In this document: piece after piece, positions 18,330 through 27,268 of the stretch
Layout: each line of letters begins with the position of its first letter
How positions within the stretch are numbered: position 1 is the first letter of the stretch
Origin: JAYYZW01 sp965217605
GTDB taxonomy: Bacteria; Pseudomonadota; Gammaproteobacteria; Ga0077536
Direction: 5' to 3'
DNA: 64,000 nucleotides
Assembly: GCA_965217605.1 (NCBI GenBank)
Contig: CBDCJB010000001.1
Span: 248,001-312,000, forward strand
Made by a program: the position numbers and the translations under genes
The notes under the pieces: model-generated
What the model was told of the DNA's origin: nothing
Database searches by the model: none
Seen by the model: the letters and a program-made list of their open reading frames with translations, nothing else

Positions 18330-19487
18330 ATGACTGCCGACAGCTCCGAGCTCAACATGATTCGCGACTCCGCTCGCGCCCTCGCGTCTCGCTTCGACCT
18401 CGACTATTGGCGCAAGCACGACACCAATTGCGAATATCCATGGGAGTTCGTCAAGGCATTCGCAGAAGGCGGCTGGCTGGGGTCGATGATCCCGGAGGAG
18501 TATGGTGGAATCGGCATTGGACTCAATGCAGCCGCCATCATGCTGCAGGAAGTCGCTTACTCTGGAGGCGCGAATGGCGCGTCATCGATCCACTTCTATA
18601 TCTTCCCGCCTGGCCCGATCATGCGCCACGGTTCGGAGGAGATGAAGCGCAATTACCTGCCGGACCTCGCGAGCGGCAAGAGCATGATGTGCTTCGGTGT
18701 GACGGAGCCCACAGCCGGTGTCGACACCTCGCGCATTCGCACGAAGGCGGAGAAGCGACCCGGCGGCTGGGTCATCAACGGGCAGAAGGTGTGGATCACC
18801 AACGCGCAGAACTCGAACCGCATCCTGCTGCTCGCGCGTACGTCCCCGCGCAACGACGAGAAGCCCTACGACGGCATGACCCTGTTCTTCACGGACATGA
18901 ACCGGGATCGGATTACCGTGACTCCGATCGAGAAGCTTGCCCGAAATGCCGTCGACACCAACGAGCTCTTCATTGAAAACCTCGAAGTACGCGACGACGA
19001 GGTGGTCGGCGAAGTGGGGCGCGGCTTCCGCTACCTTCTGGACGGACTCAATCCCGAGCGCATCGTGGTGGGGTTCGAGCAGATCGGGCTCGGCCGCCGT
19101 GCGCTTGAACTCGCCGTCGACTATGCGAACACGCGCATCGTGTTCGACCGGCCTATCGGCAAGAACCAGGCAGTGGCGCATCCGCTCGCAGATTCGTGGA
19201 TCCGCTTGCACGCGGCGCATCTGGTCTGCACGCAAGCGGCCGAGCTCTTCGATGAGCACAAACCGTGCGGGCCTGAGGCGAACGCCGCCAAGTTCCTCGG
19301 CAGCGAGGCCGGCTTCGAGGTCTGCGATCGTGCGATGCAGACGTTTGGGGGATTCTGCTACGCGAAGGAATATCACATCGAGCGCTTCTGGCGCGAGTCG
19401 CGGCTGTTGAAAATCGCGCCTGTGTCACAGGAGATGGTGCTGAACTACGTCTCTCAAAAAGTGCTTGGCCTGCCCAAGTCCTACTGA
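18330..19487 (+). CDS. Acyl-CoA dehydrogenase
   Basis: A 385-residue FAD-dependent acyl-CoA dehydrogenase of normal length. Seen: the N-terminal helical domain with IPEEYGGIGIG, the middle-domain FAD stretch CFGVTEPTAGVDTSRI and INGQKVWITNAQNSNRI, and the C-terminal RIVFDRPIGKNQAV, QTFGGFCYAKEYHIERFWRESRL. It introduces a double bond next to the thioester and passes electrons to ETF. It is the last intact gene of the ligase-hydratase-lyase set, 16 bases after the ligase. A thiolase start follows 27 bases later but is cut off. Confidence 0.9.
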   Translation: MTADSSELNMIRDSARALASRFDLDYWRKHDTNCEYPWEFVKAFAEGGWLGSMIPEEYGGIGIGLNAAAIMLQEVAYSGGANGASSIHFYIFPPGPIMRHGSEEMKRNYLPDLASGKSMMCFGVTEPTAGVDTSRIRTKAEKRPGGWVINGQKVWITNAQNSNRILLLARTSPRNDEKPYDGMTLFFTDMNRDRITVTPIEKLARNAVDTNELFIENLEVRDDEVVGEVGRGFRYLLDGLNPERIVVGFEQIGLGRRALELAVDYANTRIVFDRPIGKNQAVAHPLADSWIRLHAAHLVCTQAAELFDEHKPCGPEANAAKFLGSEAGFEVCDRAMQTFGGFCYAKEYHIERFWRESRLLKIAPVSQEMVLNYVSQKVLGLPKSY

Positions 19488-19514
19488 ACCGCTGTTAGCA
19501 CACCAAGGTCCGTC

Positions 19515-19571
19515 ATGAGGCAAGCTGTCATCTGCGAGCCGCTCCGAACGCCGGTAGGGCGTTATGGCAGC
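19515..19571 (+). pseudogene. 5' stub of a thiolase (acetyl-CoA acetyltransferase)
   Basis: The first 18 or so codons read MRQAVICEPLRTPVGRYG, the typical beginning of a thiolase, in the right place to be the next operon gene. After that the frame no longer matches thiolases; a short unrelated open frame runs to about 19655 and then a REP element begins. The rest of the thiolase is missing. Confidence 0.65.
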
Positions 19572-19664
19572 GCCGGCCATCGGCCGCATTGCTGCGCTCG
19601 ACGCGATGCTCTCGGCGGAGCCGAGTATTCGGTATTTCGATCCGGTCGACGGGTGACGCGCTAC

Positions 19665-19716
19665 GCTGGCAAGTCAGCTCCTACGGACGCGATCTCGTAG
19701 GAGCCAGCTTGCTGGC
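19665..19716. repeat. REP-type palindrome
   Basis: Two 20-base arms, GCTGGCAAGTCAGCTCCTAC and GTAGGAGCCAGCTTGCTGGC, pair at 15 of 20 positions around a 12-base loop. The right arm is the familiar REP core found scattered through many gammaproteobacterial genomes. It lies between the thiolase stub and the 3' end of the convergent glycosyltransferase, where it could also work as a bidirectional terminator. Confidence 0.75.
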
Positions 19717-19763
19717 AAACATTGCGATCGTTCCGCGCGACCGGGCGTCACTCCGACTGCTGG

Positions 19764-21107
19764 CTAATGTCGCGCCCGAGCGAGGCGTTGGACGGCAAAT
19801 TTGTACAAGACAAATATCGCGGATACGGCAAGCGTATAGCACATTGGCCGCATGGGGATAGCGTAGCGCGGCAACGACAGCGTGATCGTGTGGACCGCAA
19901 TGAAATAGAAGAACAGCAGTGATAGCACGCGCAATACAGTGTGGTGGAAATCGCCGATGAGGAGCTGGACCCGTGGAATCCATGCGGCGCAAGCACCGAT
20001 CCCGGCAAGCAGCATGAGTGGCGCATGCACGAACCTCATCGCGACCAAAGTGACAATGAACAATCGGTCGTAAAAGTACGGGCTCTTAATCGGCGGATAG
20101 ATGAAGATCTCCCAGACGCCCTGGACGGTCTCCCACGACAATAACGCCAGCGGCTTACCGATCGCATACCACGATAGATAGGTTCTGGGATCGCGCTGGA
20201 AATGCCTCCAGATTTCCGCGAGCACCGTACCTACGGATGTGGTGATCTCTTCGGATCTCGGATCAACGCGATAAGCTCTGCCGAACGTCGCGGGATCACC
20301 TTCATACATGAAACCGGGGAACATACCCTGGTACAGACTGCCGATTATCGGCGTACTGTCGCTGGTGACGCCCAACGTCATCAGGTTTCGTACTAGCCAT
20401 GGCCCGAAGGTCAAAATGAAACCGACAAATGTCATAAAGACAGGGGCAAACGGCTGGTCGCGCGCGCGTGCCAGCAGCCACCACAGGCAAAATACGATCA
20501 CGAAATACTGTAGCCACGGCCGCGTCAGTGCCGCAGCGCCGAGCAGCATGCCGAGCACCAATCCGCCAAGCCGATCCGGCTTGCGCGCGAAACGGGTCAC
20601 GGCTGCCATTACGATGACCAATAGCGCACAAAAAAGCGATTCGGTCAGCACATAAGAATTCGCGACCACCAAGTGGGGACTCACGCCGGTGAGCGCGGCA
20701 CACGCCAACGCGGCGGCGTTACCCATCATCACGCGCGCGCTAATGAATACGAGTACGATCACCAGCGTGCTCAGCAAGGCTTGCACGAGATAGATCTGCA
20801 GAAGCTGCGCGTCCAGCGTTATACCGTCCGATAACAGCGTGCTCAGAAACAGCGCGTACCCGGGAGCGCGCACTGCATCGGGTGCCGGTCCGCGGTCCGG
20901 TAGACCGCTGGGCCAGGCGCGCGAGTAGGTGCGGTGGTGCTTGAGATTATTGGCATAGGCGAAATAGTCCCGCGCGTCGGCGCGGATCGGCGAATCGATA
21001 ACAGTGTGGATTGCCGACTGCATGCGGAGGTGGGCGCCAAACAGCACGATGCCGACTACTAACAGGAACGTAAGCGGTCTAAATAGCTGATCCATATTGT
21101 GCGACAC
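19764..21107 (-). CDS. ArnT/GT39-like membrane glycosyltransferase
   Basis: A 447-residue polytopic membrane protein with about ten predicted membrane helices. The first periplasmic loop carries an acidic segment (DSPIRADARDYFAYANNLKH) and RAPGYALFLS, the pattern seen in dolichyl-phosphate-mannose/ArnT-type GT39 or GT-C glycosyltransferases, whose catalytic Asp lies in that loop. They move a lipid-linked sugar onto proteins or lipids in the periplasm. The GTG at 21107 and ATG at 21095 are both possible starts. Partner glycan genes are absent here. Acceptor and donor unknown. Confidence 0.75.
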   Translation of the reverse strand: MSHNMDQLFRPLTFLLVVGIVLFGAHLRMQSAIHTVIDSPIRADARDYFAYANNLKHHRTYSRAWPSGLPDRGPAPDAVRAPGYALFLSTLLSDGITLDAQLLQIYLVQALLSTLVIVLVFISARVMMGNAAALACAALTGVSPHLVVANSYVLTESLFCALLVIVMAAVTRFARKPDRLGGLVLGMLLGAAALTRPWLQYFVIVFCLWWLLARARDQPFAPVFMTFVGFILTFGPWLVRNLMTLGVTSDSTPIIGSLYQGMFPGFMYEGDPATFGRAYRVDPRSEEITTSVGTVLAEIWRHFQRDPRTYLSWYAIGKPLALLSWETVQGVWEIFIYPPIKSPYFYDRLFIVTLVAMRFVHAPLMLLAGIGACAAWIPRVQLLIGDFHHTVLRVLSLLFFYFIAVHTITLSLPRYAIPMRPMCYTLAVSAIFVLYKFAVQRLARARH

Positions 21108-21112
21108 TTGGG

Positions 21113-21290
21113 ATGTTTCCGGGGAACGGGCTCTTGGTCCAGGGTCTCAACCTCGGCAACGTCGCCGGGCCCCCGGCGCTGGCGGCGGTTGTGACGGCCG
21201 CGGGAAACTGGGAGAGCGCCGTCGGGTTGATAACGGTCGCGGCCGCCAGCATGACGATCCTCTCGCCCGGGGTCGGCGCGATCGAGCACC
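21113..21290 (+). pseudogene. Remnant of an MFS transporter C-terminus
   Basis: A plus-strand frame of about 60 codons reads GLLVQGLNLGNVAGPPALAA, then a second hydrophobic stretch, which is the arrangement of the last two helices of a major-facilitator transporter. No other transporter sequence adjoins it: it lies between the start of the glycosyltransferase and the 3' end of the PLP decarboxylase, both on the other strand. Confidence 0.5.
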
Positions 21291-21314
21291 GCCAACGCAA
21301 GATCGTCGGCGCGC

Positions 21315-22754
21315 CTATCCGCTTTTGCGCAGCCGCCCGTAGCTGCCGCCGAGAAGCCGCGGCGGCACCTTGAAGCGCCCCATCACGTCGCTCAGTCGCT
21401 GGCGATCGGTGATGACGTCGGCGTGGGTGCCGTTGACGAGCACGGTCGATGGCCAAAGCTGGGCATTGAACTGGGACATCGTCGATTCGGTGTAGCCGCC
21501 GCAATCCAGCATCGCGACGTAATCGCCGCGCTTGAGCTCCGGGAACTCGCGCTCCACTCCGAGCTCGTCGGAGATGCACAACGGACCGACGAGGTCCGCC
21601 ACCTGGGTTGGCTTCGCCTCGGCGTTCTTGACCGGATAGATCGGGAAGTACCAGTTGCAAAAGTTGACAAAGGTGATGATGTTGACGCTGAGGTCGCAGT
21701 TGATCCACGTCTTCGTCGGATGCTTCTTGGTGGTGCCGATGCGGGCGATGGCGACGCCGGCGTTGCCCGAGATCGAGTGCCCCGGCTCCATCTTGAGTTT
21801 GGGCAGTGGAAAGTCCCGCTTCTTGCACTCGTCCTTGATCGCGTCGCAGACTTCCGTCCCGTAGTCCTCGAACGTGGCCACATTCTCGTCGTCCCGGCGT
21901 TCGGGGCCGGTACCGCCCGGGCGGCCGAATGACCAGCCGCCGCCGATGTCGATGGAGGGCGCCGTCCAGCCGGTCTTTTTGCGGATCTCGTCTGTCCAGA
22001 CGATCATCTCGCGTGCCATCGCCGCGAAGTCGGACGCCTTGTTGTCCATGCGGCTTAGGTGGTAGTGGAGCTCGATCAGGTTCATGTCGGGCATCTTGTC
22101 GATGCGCCCGATCAGCTCCACCGTCTCGTCCATGGTCATGCCCCACTTGTGCGCGGCCGCTTGCTCTTGCAAGCTTCCCGACCCGTGGATCGGTATGCCG
22201 TAGCGATCTTTGAGATCATCGAGGATCAACTTGACGCGAATGCCGAGCGGCACGTCGGTCACGCCCAGGCGCTTGGCGGCGGCGTTGATGCGGTCCAGCT
22301 CGTCCATGGCGTCGATGTTGATGCACACCTTGTTGGCGACCGCCATCTCGAGTTCGTCGTCCTCCTTGTTGCTGCCGTTCAGCACCATCTTGGAGGTGTC
22401 CGCGCCGGTGAGCAGCGAATAGTACATCTCCTGGAGGCCGAAGGCGTCGCCGCCAGCGCCTTCCTGGTTGAGGATATGGCGCACGGCGAGCTGGTTGGCG
22501 CTCTTGTTGGCGAACAGGACCTCCACGTCCGGGTAAGCCGCCTGAAAGGCATCGCGGAAGTGGCGATAGTTGTGGCGGAACTGGCCTTCGCTAAGTACGA
22601 AAAGCGGCGTTCCGAACTTTTCTGCAAGCTCCTGGCAATCGCAGCCGTCGACCCACAGGTTGCTATTGGCGCCGACCCCAATGAACTCCGAGAAATGGGT
22701 CTTGTACTTGGGATACTTGAGCTGGACTTCCTGTCTTGCAGGGACGTCGTTCAT
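21315..22754 (-). CDS. PLP-dependent decarboxylase, DapDC/ODC fold type III
   Basis: A 479-residue alanine-racemase-fold decarboxylase related to diaminopimelate decarboxylase. The PLP lysine is Lys84 in FANKSAN (LysA usually has YAVKAN-like sequence); the phosphate-binding IDIGGGWSFG and the C-terminal LDCGGYTESTMSQFNAQ also fit. The protein is longer than LysA (about 420), and the LysA substrate motifs are not obvious, so it may act on another amino acid or a linked substrate. AGGGGG precedes the ATG at 22754. It sits alone, with transporter debris downstream. Confidence 0.75.
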   Translation of the reverse strand: MNDVPARQEVQLKYPKYKTHFSEFIGVGANSNLWVDGCDCQELAEKFGTPLFVLSEGQFRHNYRHFRDAFQAAYPDVEVLFANKSANQLAVRHILNQEGAGGDAFGLQEMYYSLLTGADTSKMVLNGSNKEDDELEMAVANKVCINIDAMDELDRINAAAKRLGVTDVPLGIRVKLILDDLKDRYGIPIHGSGSLQEQAAAHKWGMTMDETVELIGRIDKMPDMNLIELHYHLSRMDNKASDFAAMAREMIVWTDEIRKKTGWTAPSIDIGGGWSFGRPGGTGPERRDDENVATFEDYGTEVCDAIKDECKKRDFPLPKLKMEPGHSISGNAGVAIARIGTTKKHPTKTWINCDLSVNIITFVNFCNWYFPIYPVKNAEAKPTQVADLVGPLCISDELGVEREFPELKRGDYVAMLDCGGYTESTMSQFNAQLWPSTVLVNGTHADVITDRQRLSDVMGRFKVPPRLLGGSYGRLRKSG

Positions 22755-22897
22755 CGCAAATCCCCCTGGTTCCAGTGCGTATGGATTCTATGTTGAATCG
22801 CAACACCAGAGGCTGATCTTTCCCCCGTAATCCGATCCACTATGTGTGAGGGATTTTCCTAATAATTATCATTGAACGGTCTTTTTCGCTTCATTAT

Positions 22898-25315
22898 TCA
22901 TCGTTTTTCCTGAGCCGTCGGAACAGGAAGCGATTTGTCAGAAACGAAGCGCGTCAACACATTCTCGGTTATTTTCGATACGGCGTTTTCGTAGTTATTA
23001 TAAGAAAGGCTTCCACACCAACTGATTGAACTCGCGGAAAATACCGCACCGCCGTTCGGCGTTTCAAAATAAACCATGTCGGCTTTCACCCATGTTCGGC
23101 CCGCCTCGCCCTGAGGCACGTTCGCGGCATCATTTATCATAACTTCCTCGATAGCATGTTGGTAGACGTTCGAGAAATCCTTAGCGGTTGCGAGCAGTAG
23201 CGCATGTGGTGGCGTACCCAGTACCCGATCAAAACGGTCGACTTCCATACCTGCGGCACCGTACTCGAACACGAGCGATGGATTGTCACCAATGGGTTCG
23301 TCTGGCCCGATCCCTTCGAAGATCCAAGCCGCGCGCGGGTCGAAGCTGTCCGATTGCCGATGAAACGGTCGCCCAGGACCAGCCCCCATTGCCGTAAACC
23401 CCACGCCGACCAAGGAGTTCGGTGGCCTCCCTCGGGCCCGCCATAAACCGCCGGGCTCACCCGTCGTACTATGGTAATACTCGCCGGGCGCCGCTTCCCA
23501 GGTCTGACCCCCGCCATGGCGTCGTACTTCGACCGTGTGCCTTTGTTCGAGATCCATCGAGGTGACCCAATAGAAACCGTTGCCACCCAGATACATGAGA
23601 CGACCGCCGCCTTGCAGATACGCCCTGAGTCCCTCCAGCATCTGACCCGACACGTATTCGGGATGGGTGCCGGTCAAGATGACATTGTATGGCTCCAGTA
23701 AAGCCTCGCCTTCCCAATGCAGGTCTCCGTCCGTAATCACGTCGTGGTCAAGCGCTTTCTGTTCCAACCAGCCCACCAGATGCAGATCGGCGGTGAGTTG
23801 GTGTGGATACGCAATCTCGTTCCAAACATCGACTAGCTTCGGTCGCATGTTCAGGATCGGCCTAAGCCGCGAGGAGTATGCCACGCCGCTGCCGTCAGAG
23901 TGCTTATCGTACAGGCTCAGAAGAGTCTTGTGCTCAATATCGGAATTGGCAGTTTGGCTAGATTCTAGAAAATTGGCATAGGCTAGATAACTAAAGGTGG
24001 GGATCAGTAATGCAATCTTCGAGGTAGCCGCGCCTTTCGTCGGTCGCACAAAGAAGGGAATGTAATCTTCGGTCTTTCCCGCGCGCAGGCGTGCCGCATA
24101 AACGCCGCTCTTCAGGTCGGCCGGTACGCGCAGCTCAAAGTCGGCCTCCCAGCTGGCATCATCCAAATCATCGTCATGAAAATAAATGGCACCGTATTCC
24201 GTCGGCGCATGTTTGAAATTCAATTCATTTCCTGACCACAAATGACCTGTCGCAGCCCGCATCGGCATCTGAACAGTGCGGCCATGTAAGTGATTCGGTC
24301 CGTTATCCGTCACCTTGCGTGATGCAAAATCCAGGGAGAAATCCCAGGTCGCAACAGGATCGGTAGCGGGATCGCCCTGCCTCAGTGCGCCAATCTCAGA
24401 GGGAGGCAGGGATCGGCTAAAGATGCGCGGGCTTTCGATTTTCCCGTTGAAGTGACCGACCACTTGGCGTCGACTGGAAGATTCCGCCTGCCACGATCCG
24501 GCAATGAGCAGTGGCGCCTCATTGCGACCAATCGACCTTAACGGAGTAGTCTTGGTCACCAGGGCTTGTGTCGTGTCTCCGGGCCATTCTTGAAATGGTT
24601 CCTGATAGAGTCTTACCGTGCCGTTGGTCGCATCGAAGGTTGCAGCGACGAAGTACCAAGTTGTCGTTTGGACCATCTGCTGCCCGCCTAGGGATTGGTT
24701 CGCCGGCGTCCATGCACGGAGGGGTTTACCTGTCCGGATCTTTACCGCCCGGCCGTTCTTATCGCCGATCCACAGCGCTAGACTGCCGTCCTCGTCAATG
24801 AAGAGCCCGTATCCTGTCTGCTCCGAAACAGACCATTTGGTGAGAATGCCCTGCACGCCCTTGAGCGGAGTGGTCGGTGCGATCCACGCTTGCAGCGTCA
24901 GATTACCTGTTGCACGCAAGACAGGATGATCTATTACTTCAACGTAGGAGCCGTTGGGCAGGTCTTGATACCGCCCGGGGTATTCCTGATTGAGAGGTGA
25001 GTCAATAACGATTTCCTTGAACCCGGGACCGATGGGATTGTCATCCCCTTGGATCAGCCGGACCAGATCGGCCTGGTAACGGGGCAACTTGGAACTGACC
25101 ATGAACTGGATTGTTTCCCCCGGCTGCACACTGAGACGATCGGCGTAACCGATCAGTTGCAGCTTGTCGGGGTTTTGAGCCACACGGTTTTGAGCCACGC
25201 TGGTTGTTGTCTGGACTAAAAGAGCGCTGAGCAAACAAACGACCACCCGGCCAATGTTCGATCTGGCATGGGACACCCTACGCTTTCTGATACCCGGTAA
25301 GACATAATCAAGCAT
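22898..25315 (-). CDS. Exported N,N-dimethylformamidase large-subunit-like protein
   Basis: An 805-residue protein with an N-terminal signal-like helix (about residues 22-42), a LamG-like jelly-roll (about 130-260, with TWYFVAATFDATNGTVRLY) and a C-terminal domain (about 420-790) matching the dimethylformamidase beta-subunit C-terminal family: LYDKHSDGSGVAYSSRLRP, GGRLMYLGGNGFYWVTS, TGEPGGLWR, SISWCGSLSY. His551-Pro-Glu-Tyr554 and Glu620 are candidates for the iron-binding region, as the known enzyme uses two Tyr and one Glu. The known enzyme also has a small subunit, not seen here, and is not usually described as exported. Likely an amide hydrolase of unknown substrate. A GTG one codon upstream (25318) is an alternative start. 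Confidence 0.75.
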   Translation of the reverse strand: MLDYVLPGIRKRRVSHARSNIGRVVVCLLSALLVQTTTSVAQNRVAQNPDKLQLIGYADRLSVQPGETIQFMVSSKLPRYQADLVRLIQGDDNPIGPGFKEIVIDSPLNQEYPGRYQDLPNGSYVEVIDHPVLRATGNLTLQAWIAPTTPLKGVQGILTKWSVSEQTGYGLFIDEDGSLALWIGDKNGRAVKIRTGKPLRAWTPANQSLGGQQMVQTTTWYFVAATFDATNGTVRLYQEPFQEWPGDTTQALVTKTTPLRSIGRNEAPLLIAGSWQAESSSRRQVVGHFNGKIESPRIFSRSLPPSEIGALRQGDPATDPVATWDFSLDFASRKVTDNGPNHLHGRTVQMPMRAATGHLWSGNELNFKHAPTEYGAIYFHDDDLDDASWEADFELRVPADLKSGVYAARLRAGKTEDYIPFFVRPTKGAATSKIALLIPTFSYLAYANFLESSQTANSDIEHKTLLSLYDKHSDGSGVAYSSRLRPILNMRPKLVDVWNEIAYPHQLTADLHLVGWLEQKALDHDVITDGDLHWEGEALLEPYNVILTGTHPEYVSGQMLEGLRAYLQGGGRLMYLGGNGFYWVTSMDLEQRHTVEVRRHGGGQTWEAAPGEYYHSTTGEPGGLWRARGRPPNSLVGVGFTAMGAGPGRPFHRQSDSFDPRAAWIFEGIGPDEPIGDNPSLVFEYGAAGMEVDRFDRVLGTPPHALLLATAKDFSNVYQHAIEEVMINDAANVPQGEAGRTWVKADMVYFETPNGGAVFSASSISWCGSLSYNNYENAVSKITENVLTRFVSDKSLPVPTAQEKR

Positions 25316-25389
25316 CACTTTTATCCTCGGTTGTTTGTTTTAGTTTGGCGTCGAGTGTTTCGACAATTCATAAATTGGAGAAAAGGTGA

Positions 25390-25515
25390 CTGGTTTATTT
25401 GAGTGAACCCTATCTCCAAAGTGACCCGGTGGGGCTTGCCGGTGGTATTAATACCTATGCCTACGCCAACAGCAACCCCTTACGTTGGATAGATTTATAT
25501 GGGTTAACTGCGACT
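25390..25515 (+). pseudogene. Tail of an RHS-repeat core domain
   Basis: About 40 codons encode the hallmark end of an RHS core, YLQSDPVGLAGGINTYAYAN followed by NPLRWIDLYGL. The upstream RHS repeats are gone: an in-frame TGA lies at 25387-25389, just before it. The variable toxin tip that normally follows is not recognisable. The piece is an isolated scrap between the dimethylformamidase-like gene and the serine hydrolase. Confidence 0.75.
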
Positions 25516-25548
25516 TGTCCTCTAATTCCGCGCGCCAGGCCCGCAGGG

Positions 25549-26709
25549 CTAATCGACCAGCGACGTGATGACCAGATCGGCAAGGCGCTGCAGCCGTTCG
25601 ATGTGGTAGCTCTCCTCCATCAAGCCGGTCGACAGGAACGAAAACGTCAGTTCGAGGTCCGGGTCGATCCAGAAACAGGTGGACCCCGCACCCCATCCGC
25701 AAAATGCGTTCGGGCTAGACAGGTTGCTCATCGGTCCGGGCTGGATGCCTCCGCCGCGCACGAAAAATCCCATGCCGATATTGGCCGGCCAGCGTTCCCA
25801 TCCGCGGCTATCGCGCGTGTAGTCAAACAGCAGATTCGGTTTATCGCCGGTGAAGTTCTGGGTGCAGTAGAGCAGGGTCTGCGGCGCCAGGATGCGCGTC
25901 CCGTCGAGTTCCCCCTCGTTGTACAACATGAGTGAGAAGCGATGCAGGTCATCAAGTGTAGAGAGGTAACCGCCCGCCGGTATCTCGCAACCCTGCATCA
26001 TGACGACCTGGCCGACCCCCACGATTTCGTCTGGGTGGAACATTCCGGGCTCGGTGTAGCAGGCAGTGATCGGGCATACGCGCTCGATGAGATCGGGGCG
26101 TGGTCCCATGCTTGTATCGTTCATCCCCAGCGGCTGGAAAAGGTCTTCGTCGAGGATTTGCGTAAACGTGCGTTTGCCGCCGTCGACCCGCCGCACCATC
26201 TCCGCCATGACCGCGTGCGCCGCAATGATCGAGTAGTTGACCCGCTCTTCCGGCTGCGACTCCGGGCGTTGCGTGGCGATGTAGTCGGTCAGGTGGCCGA
26301 TGTCGATCAGGGTTTCTGCGGGAACGGACGGGATCGCCGACATGATCCCGCTGGTATGGGTCAGCAGGTGCCACAACTTGATCTCGCGTTTGCCGCGCTC
26401 GCCGAACTCGGGGATGATCTCGCCGACCGGCATGTTGAGATGCAGATCGCCGTTCTCGACGCGGTTCAGCACGATCACGTTGGTAAACTGCTTGCCGATC
26501 GAAAAGGTCACGAACACGTCGTTTTCACGCAGGCTACGGCCGCTTTCGCGATCGGCGTAGCCGTGCACGTCACGGTAGGCGATCTTGCCGTAGCGGCTGA
26601 CGCAAAGGGCCGCGCCGTTGTAGGTGCCGGCCTCGATGTCTGCGTCAATACGCGCGGGCAGGCGCGCCAGACGATCGACGTCGAAACCAAGATCCGCAAG
26701 TGAAGTCAT
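25549..26709 (-). CDS. Serine hydrolase, class C beta-lactamase/esterase family
   Basis: A 386-residue protein of the beta-lactamase-fold serine hydrolase family (class C beta-lactamases, EstB-type esterases, D-aminopeptidases). The nucleophile motif is Ser70-Ile-Gly-Lys73, and Tyr159 in NYSIIAAH is the second catalytic motif (Tyr-x-Asn in lactamases; here Tyr-Ser-Ile, typical of the esterase branch). No signal peptide is seen, which also favours an esterase or a cytoplasmic peptidase over a true beta-lactamase. The start ATG at 26709 is clear. Substrate unknown. Confidence 0.87.
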   Translation of the reverse strand: MTSLADLGFDVDRLARLPARIDADIEAGTYNGAALCVSRYGKIAYRDVHGYADRESGRSLRENDVFVTFSIGKQFTNVIVLNRVENGDLHLNMPVGEIIPEFGERGKREIKLWHLLTHTSGIMSAIPSVPAETLIDIGHLTDYIATQRPESQPEERVNYSIIAAHAVMAEMVRRVDGGKRTFTQILDEDLFQPLGMNDTSMGPRPDLIERVCPITACYTEPGMFHPDEIVGVGQVVMMQGCEIPAGGYLSTLDDLHRFSLMLYNEGELDGTRILAPQTLLYCTQNFTGDKPNLLFDYTRDSRGWERWPANIGMGFFVRGGGIQPGPMSNLSSPNAFCGWGAGSTCFWIDPDLELTFSFLSTGLMEESYHIERLQRLADLVITSLVD

Positions 26710-26753
26710 AGCGAAGGCCTGTATCGCTTCTGAATTGCTGGCATTCTAAACCT

Positions 26754-26893
26754 CAAACCGACGGCGCGACGATTGCATTTTCCGCGCGGCTAAGCACATT
26801 GTGCGATGCATTGCTCGCGGACGGTCACCGGGTCACGGTGGTCGCGCCGCTGTCGCAACAAAGCGGCAGCGGCGTGAAAGTCACCCTGGGCAC
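26754..26893 (+). pseudogene. SurE-like nucleotidase remnant cut by an IS91-type end
   Basis: About 46 codons resemble the N-terminal part of 5'/3'-nucleotidase SurE: STLCDALLADGHRVTVVAPL, then SQQSGSGVKVTLGT. The metal-binding NDDG motif appears degraded (QTDGAT), and the frame stops matching exactly where the IS91-type repeat begins. Confidence 0.6.
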
Positions 26894-27212
26894 GTATAGG
26901 AAAAACAAAGCCCATGTGTCGATTAATCAGTTGTGAAACGAAGGCCTGGGACGAAGCTGGAAGAGAGCTTGTCGTGGGTCAGGTGGAGGTGGAATGACGA
27001 GTCCGTTGGGTGGAGATGCGTGGTTATCTTGAGATCGGCGTGTTCAAATCGAGCGCGTCCGCGGCTGTCGCTGGCGCGGCCTGGCGTGCGTGCGGAAGGG
27101 ATATTGGTGCTCAGTGGTTAAAGCCCGGGAGGTTCGTTTGCGGTGGCGCCCGCGCGCGGTGTTCGTTCGCGGCGGGTGGCAGATGCTGGTCGAGGTGGTT
27201 GAGGATCTTGGC
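26894..27212 (-). mobile_element. IS91-type solo end, copy 1
   Basis: A 319-base unit nearly identical to 33089-33409. On the minus strand it starts with about 33 codons of an IS91-family transposase C-terminus (AKILNHLDQHLPPAANEH, then ARAPPQTNLPGF, stop), then about 220 non-coding bases ending in TTCCTATAC, which resembles the oriIS termini of IS91/ISCR elements. The flanking GCAC (26890-26893) is the same as at copy 2, in keeping with the tetranucleotide target preference of IS91-type elements. No transposase body is attached. Confidence 0.65.
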
Positions 27213-27268
27213 AAGGTGTTGAAAACTTACACCGACGTTGAACTGGACGCGGTCAGGCCCGCCGCTGC

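Noticed and set aside
17305..18333. 342-codon frame inside the ligase gene
   Set aside because: Arg-rich shadow of the ligase in another frame, no domain recognised.
21079..22146. 355-codon frame overlapping the PLP decarboxylase
   Set aside because: Shadow frame with Arg/Asp-rich low-complexity product; the decarboxylase frame has clear motifs.
25942..26703. 253-codon plus-strand frame opposite the serine hydrolase
   Set aside because: Antisense to a gene with catalytic motifs, no similarity of its own.
26894..27212. Reading the 320-base repeat as a small plus-strand gene or group II intron end
   Set aside because: Plus-strand frames are short and show no family; the minus strand carries a convincing IS91-type tail and terminus.
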